From the NCBI RefSeq assembly GCF_003781945.1, contig NZ_RJJW01000002.1, forward strand, positions 15 to 64,014: 64,000 nucleotides of DNA. Reading direction: 5' to 3'. Shown here one piece after another: positions 60,116-64,000 of this stretch. Source of the DNA: Halorubrum sp. CSM-61. Its GTDB lineage: Archaea; Halobacteriota; Halobacteria; Halobacteriales; Haloferacaceae. The notes under the pieces are model-generated. The model saw nothing but the letters and a program-made list of their open reading frames with translations, had not been told where the DNA came from and did no database searches. Made by a program: the position numbers and the translations under genes. Each line of letters opens with the position of its first letter. Position 1 is the stretch's first letter.

Positions 60116-62434
60116 CTACTGCTTCCGGCCGGGAAGCATGCCGGCCGCCCCGCGGATGGCGCCGAGCGGGTTCGGCCGCCCGACGGCGATCTGTAGGGCG
60201 TACAGTGCGCCGACGGCCGCGAGCGCACCGACCTGCACGATCTGTGTCGGGTGGACCATCGCCACTACGCCGGCGACGAAGAAGGCCACGCGGAGCCCGT
60301 ACGTCTGGCCGCGGCCGAAGACGAACCGGTAGTTGATCCCGTGGATGATCGCCAGCGCGCCGACCATCGCGATCGCCCCGGCCGACAGCGACGCGTAGTC
60401 GAACGTCCCGGAGACGAGCTCCGGGTGGTAGACGAAGGCGAACGGGAGGACGAACAACGGCGCGGAGATCCGCAGCGCCTCCTTACAACTGCCCCAGAAC
60501 CCGCCGCCGGAGATGCCGCAGGTGACCGCGACACACGTCGCGATCGGCGGCGTCAGCCCGGCCAGGATCGCGGCGTAGAACACGAAGAAGTGCGCCGCGA
60601 GCTCCGGAACGAGGAACTGGCTGATGAGCGTCGGCGCGACCAGTAGCGCGACCACGGTGTACGCCGCGGTCGTCGGCATCCCGAGCCCGAGGATGATACA
60701 GATGATCATCGCCAGCACGAACGCGACGATCGGGATCCCGCCCGACAGGTCGAGCAGGGTGAGCGAGATCGCCGTCGGAACGCCGGTCGCCATCAGGATG
60801 TCGACGACGCCGTTGATCGCCGCGAGGATGATAGTCACCGGCGCGACGACGATGACGCCCTCTCGGAACCCGTCTACCGTCTGCTCTAAGGTCTCGAACA
60901 GCGCCTCCTTGTTGCTCTCGCCGTCGAGCGCCGCCTGGACCTGGGGGATCCCGATCCCGAAGGCGATCATCGACACCGCCGTGTACAGCGCGGCGGTCAT
61001 CACGGTGTACTGCAGGACACCGAGGATGTAGATCAGGATGAGGAGCGGAACCCCGTACTTCACCGACTCCAGCGCCATCGTGCGCCGGTCCATCTTGTCG
61101 CCGATGAGTCCCTTCATCTCGGGGTTCTCGATCTGCGGGGCGGCCACGTAGTGAACCGCGATGACGATGGAGACGACGAGGATGGCCGCCGGGATCAGCC
61201 CGGCGACGATGACGTCGACGTAGGTGATCCCGGTGATGAGCGACGCCATGATGAACGCGCCGGCCCCCATCACGGGCGGGAGCACCTGTCCGGACGTGGA
61301 GGCGACCGCCTCGATACCGCCGGCGGTCTCCGGTTTGATCCCGTTCTCCTTCATCAGCGGGATCGTGAACGAGCCGGTCATCCCGGCGTTGGCGGTCTGG
61401 CTCCCGTTGACCGAGCCGATGACCGCGCTGGCGACCACGGCGGTCTGGGCGATGCCCGAGTCGACGTACTTCGCCGAGCGCACCGCGAGCCGGAGGATCA
61501 GGTCGAACGCGCCGTACGCCTTCAACAGCCCGGCGTACAGGAGGAAGAGGGCGATCCACGCCGCCACGAGGCGCGTGAGGAACCCGTAGAACCCGTCGAC
61601 GCTCACCACGAGGATCCGGAGCATGCGCGTGCCGGAGAGCCCGCCGTGGCTCAGCGCGCCGGGCATGAACGGACCGGCGAACCCGTAGCCGATCCCGATG
61701 AGGACGACCGCGAGGAAGGTGATTCCGAACGACCGCCACGTCAGGTAGATCATCGCGAGCGTGAACGCGAACGCCATCGCGAGCTGCGGCTCGGACGCGC
61801 GTCCGACCGTGGAGACCGCGACCTCCTGGTAGTTCACGAAGAGGTACCCGCTGGTGCCCAGCGAGACGAGCCCGGACCCGATCAGCAGCGCCACCTCGCC
61901 CCAGTTACGCTCGATGAGCGGGTCGTCGAGCTCCGAGATCACGTACAGCCCGAGGATGCCGCCGAGGAACGCGACCGCGTACTGCCCGCGGGGCATCAGC
62001 TGGGTGTACGAGTACCACATCACGATCATCCAGAACGGGATCGAAAAGGAGATGAGCGCCATCCGGAGCCGCTCTTCGATCCCGGACCCGAGCCGGAGGA
62101 TGAGAACCGACACCCCCGCGACGCCGAGCGCGGCGCCGACTCCGAGGATCGTGGTCGCCGACTCTTCGAGCGCGGTCGCGAGTCCCGCCGGATCGTCGAA
62201 CAGGAGCGAAGGCAGCGCGGCGCCGTACGCCCCCGACAGGAAGTTCGGGACGATCAGCGTCGGCAGGAAGATGACGAGGAACCAGAACGGGAGCGAGAGG
62301 AGGTACAGCCAGAGCTGTTTGCGACCGCGGTCGTCGGGAGCGAGTTCCAGCGATACCTGGTCATCGAGCAGTCCCGCGTCCGGGTCCTCGGACGGGTCTA
62401 TCGGATCGGTCGTATTGTCGGGATTGGTGGCCAT
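60116..62434 (-). CDS. Fused TRAP transporter permease (DctQ-DctM type)
   Basis: The 772-residue membrane protein unites small and large TRAP subunits: about four N-terminal helices (~30-200) and then a DctM-type large domain (~210-700). Motifs include LPPVMGAGAFIMASLITG, GIGIPQVQ and GLGMPTTAAYTVVALLVAP. Fused permeases of this kind work with TAXI binding proteins, which are encoded 45 bases upstream on the same strand. They use an ion gradient, here probably Na+. The substrate is unknown. Confidence 0.92.
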   Translation of the reverse strand: MATNPDNTTDPIDPSEDPDAGLLDDQVSLELAPDDRGRKQLWLYLLSLPFWFLVIFLPTLIVPNFLSGAYGAALPSLLFDDPAGLATALEESATTILGVGAALGVAGVSVLILRLGSGIEERLRMALISFSIPFWMIVMWYSYTQLMPRGQYAVAFLGGILGLYVISELDDPLIERNWGEVALLIGSGLVSLGTSGYLFVNYQEVAVSTVGRASEPQLAMAFAFTLAMIYLTWRSFGITFLAVVLIGIGYGFAGPFMPGALSHGGLSGTRMLRILVVSVDGFYGFLTRLVAAWIALFLLYAGLLKAYGAFDLILRLAVRSAKYVDSGIAQTAVVASAVIGSVNGSQTANAGMTGSFTIPLMKENGIKPETAGGIEAVASTSGQVLPPVMGAGAFIMASLITGITYVDVIVAGLIPAAILVVSIVIAVHYVAAPQIENPEMKGLIGDKMDRRTMALESVKYGVPLLILIYILGVLQYTVMTAALYTAVSMIAFGIGIPQVQAALDGESNKEALFETLEQTVDGFREGVIVVAPVTIILAAINGVVDILMATGVPTAISLTLLDLSGGIPIVAFVLAMIICIILGLGMPTTAAYTVVALLVAPTLISQFLVPELAAHFFVFYAAILAGLTPPIATCVAVTCGISGGGFWGSCKEALRISAPLFVLPFAFVYHPELVSGTFDYASLSAGAIAMVGALAIIHGINYRFVFGRGQTYGLRVAFFVAGVVAMVHPTQIVQVGALAAVGALYALQIAVGRPNPLGAIRGAAGMLPGRKQ

Positions 62435-62479
62435 CCGTCGTGAAATATGGGAGGTGTTCGGGTAGTCAGGCGGCCGGTA

Positions 62480-63601
62480 CTACTCGTCGCCGCGGCTCCA
62501 GGAGTCGTCCCAGACGTCGTTCTCCTCGAAGAAGTTCGCGACGCCGGCGTGGATGTCGATCTCCGGGATGACCGTCTGCGTCATCGCCTCGGGCGAGTAC
62601 TCGAGGGTCGTCGGGTCGGACTCGCGGAGCGTGTCCTCGTGCTCCATGGCGAGCCGGCAGACCTCTTCGGTCGCCCGCGCCGGGATGTCCGGGCTGAACG
62701 CCCACTGACCGGCCAGCGACCACGTCGTCATCGTGTCGGTGTAGGCGGTGACCTCCTGCTCGTACCCGTACGGCTCGATCTCCTCTAAGATCGCGCCGGG
62801 GTGGTCCTCGATGACCTGGCGGAACTCGTCGTCGACCTCCAGCAGGTTCAGACCGCCGCCGCTACGCACGTCCACCTCCTGACACCAACCGGAGAGGTTG
62901 ACGCCGTTGGCGCCGTACAGACAGAGCGCGTCGACGCGCCCCTCCTCGACGGCGCCCGGGATGTCGCCCGTGTCCACGTTGAGGATCTCGTTCGGCTCCC
63001 ACATGCCGGCCTCCTGGAGGATCTCCTCGGTGAGCAGTCGCGTCCCGAACCCGGGCTGGATCGGATAGATCGTGTAGCCCCCCTCGCGGAGGTCGGCGAC
63101 CGACTCGACGTCGCTGTCGTCGAGCCCGACCCAGTGAATCTGCAGCGACGTGAACAGGAATCCCTGGTTCGGGAGGGTGTCAACCGGGTCCTCCGCGAAC
63201 GGCCCCTCCTCGTTGAGCGCCTTCGCCAGCGAGTTGTTGTCGACGCCCATCGCCGGGATCTGCCCGCTGTCGTACTCGTAGAGGTTCGCGGTCCAGCCCT
63301 GCGTCTCCTGGACGGAGATGTTGAGGAAGTCGCTGTGCTGCTGTGCCGCGCGGGCGAGGGCCTGTCCGGCCGCCTGCGTCGAGCTGCCGGTCGACGTGCC
63401 GCCGATCGTGATCGTTACGTCTCCGCCGCCGTCGCCGCCGTCGCCGCCGTCGCTACCGTCCGAACCGTCCGAGCCGTCCGAGCCGTCCGAGCCGTCCGAA
63501 CCGTCACCGCCGTTTCCGGAACAGCCGGCCAGTCCGACTGTGCCGAGCGTCGCCGCACCTTTTACTACGTCGCGCCGCGTCGTCTTGTCACCATCTATCA
63601 T
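62480..63601 (-). CDS. TAXI-family TRAP substrate-binding lipoprotein
   Basis: This 373-residue protein captures substrate outside the cell. It starts with a twin-arginine signal (TTRRDVVKGAATLGTVGLAG) and a lipobox Cys at ~27, followed by a long Gly/Ser/Asp repeat linker (~28-58) that sets the binding domain off the membrane. The domain (~60-370) matches TAXI proteins (TIGGTSTGSSTQAAGQALARA and GGYTIYPIQPGFGTRLL). It is the first gene of the TRAP operon. Similar TAXI systems often carry glutamate or other organic acids, but this cannot be settled here. Confidence 0.9.
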   Translation of the reverse strand: MIDGDKTTRRDVVKGAATLGTVGLAGCSGNGGDGSDGSDGSDGSDGSDGSDGGDGGDGGGDVTITIGGTSTGSSTQAAGQALARAAQQHSDFLNISVQETQGWTANLYEYDSGQIPAMGVDNNSLAKALNEEGPFAEDPVDTLPNQGFLFTSLQIHWVGLDDSDVESVADLREGGYTIYPIQPGFGTRLLTEEILQEAGMWEPNEILNVDTGDIPGAVEEGRVDALCLYGANGVNLSGWCQEVDVRSGGGLNLLEVDDEFRQVIEDHPGAILEEIEPYGYEQEVTAYTDTMTTWSLAGQWAFSPDIPARATEEVCRLAMEHEDTLRESDPTTLEYSPEAMTQTVIPEIDIHAGVANFFEENDVWDDSWSRGDE

Positions 63602-63755
63602 GTAGCTCAGCCCTACACGTCGATTAATAAAAGCGTGTCGTAGGAGGGGAGAATTTCACCGCCGCCGCCGGTCGATTTGACTGTACTCACTAGGGACCGA
63701 GTCAATCCTCCGTTATTTCTCCGATTCACTGTGTGAAACCTTCTGAAACGGGCTG

Positions 63756-64000
63756 TTAGTTGTCACCTCGTTTCCACGAGAACGCCGTCTCGAGATCGTG
63801 CGGCGTGTTGCCGCCACCGCCCGCGGCCCGCTCGCGGTACGCGTCGAGGTCGTCGCGGAAGGACGGGTCGGCCACCGCCACGAGCGCCTCGGCCCGCTCC
63901 CGCGGCGAGAGTCCGCGGAGGTCGGCGACGCCGTGTTCCGTGACGATCACGCTCGCGTCGTGTTCCGTGTGGTCGACGTGCGGCGTCAGCGGTACGATCC
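63756..64000 (-). CDS. Acetyl-CoA hydrolase/CoA-transferase, C-terminal end (truncated by window edge)
   Basis: The visible C-terminal ~81 residues run from the window edge to the TAA at 63756 and include HTEHDASVIVTEHGVADLRGLSPRERAEALVAVADPSF. This is the conserved end of the acetyl-CoA hydrolase/4-hydroxybutyrate CoA-transferase family (V-T-E-x-G-V-A-D-L-R-G-x-S). The start lies outside the window. Its 3' end lies upstream of the TRAP/TAXI operon on the same strand, across a 154-base gap; an operon link is not supported. Confidence 0.85.
   Translation of the reverse strand, partial: IVPLTPHVDHTEHDASVIVTEHGVADLRGLSPRERAEALVAVADPSFRDDLDAYRERAAGGGGNTPHDLETAFSWKRGDN

Noticed and set aside
60483-61739. 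418-codon minus-strand frame inside the TRAP permease gene
   Set aside because: Alternative frame of the permease with Arg-rich content and no hydrophobic segments; a shadow frame.
63425-63515. GAC/GGC/TCC repeat near the TAXI gene start as a microsatellite element
   Set aside because: It encodes the expected Gly/Ser/Asp linker behind a lipobox, common in haloarchaeal binding proteins.

Overview
This window is chromosomal DNA from an extremely halophilic archaeon of the Halorubrum type. The GC content is very high and the predicted proteins are strongly acidic. Many genes have a TATA-like box about 25-30 bases before the start codon, as in leaderless haloarchaeal genes. Diagnostic genes include transcription factor B, NreA with a PCNA-binding tail, a FolC-FolP fusion, ADP-forming acetate-CoA ligase, an HTH-10 (Bat-type) regulator, and many short haloarchaeal zinc-ribbon proteins. 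About 62 protein genes can be supported.

Layout. 1-8.1 kb: an edge-truncated HerA-type ATPase, a divergent anchored protein, two protein-isoaspartate methyltransferase homologues, two small heat-shock proteins, a SpoIIM-family membrane protein, a MATE exporter and a gamma-glutamylcyclotransferase. 8.4-18.5 kb: threonine deaminase, an ABC exporter pair, the folate fusion enzyme, a DHH phosphoesterase, thioredoxin reductase and a flavin-type oxidoreductase. 19-21.2 kb: an HTH-10 regulator with a TnpB-only insertion sequence placed against its start codon. 21.3-31.1 kb: a small regulator next to a PAS histidine kinase, ADP-forming acetate-CoA ligase with a P-loop partner, membrane proteins and a radical SAM protein. 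31.7-38.8 kb: information processing (NreA, TFB, RNase HI), PadR and FilR1-type regulators, and pyrophosphatase. 39.3-41.6 kb: an AT-rich cassette with a 43-residue hydrophobic peptide gene tail-to-tail with a CHAT (caspase-like) protease gene. 41.8-54.9 kb: an aspartoacylase-like protein, a threonine synthase-like enzyme, ketopantoate reductase, a CBS-glycyl-tRNA synthetase-dolichol kinase operon, a Kef-type antiporter with an RCK_C subunit, a GIDE-domain protein, an RNB ribonuclease and MmgE/PrpD. 55-64 kb: a universal stress protein, two MFS transporters, an acyl-CoA dehydrogenase, a fused TRAP permease with its TAXI binding protein, and the end of a CoA-transferase gene.

Two items stand out. 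(1) Six dispersed non-coding elements (9.6, 17.7, 31.2, 32.0, 48.9 and 59.6 kb) share a core containing GACTCAAAGGGGCAG and a tail GGGGCTTTGGAGGTGTTCAC. They are usually bordered by TTATAA boxes. Their arms differ in sequence but keep long, sometimes perfect, base pairing, which is the mark of a structured RNA or a structure-selected mobile repeat. Five of the six lie between convergent genes. (2) In the CHAT/peptide locus, the AT-rich tract covers exactly the peptide gene and the last ~98 codons of the protease. This suggests an exchangeable protease-peptide pair. Functions proposed for both are inference.
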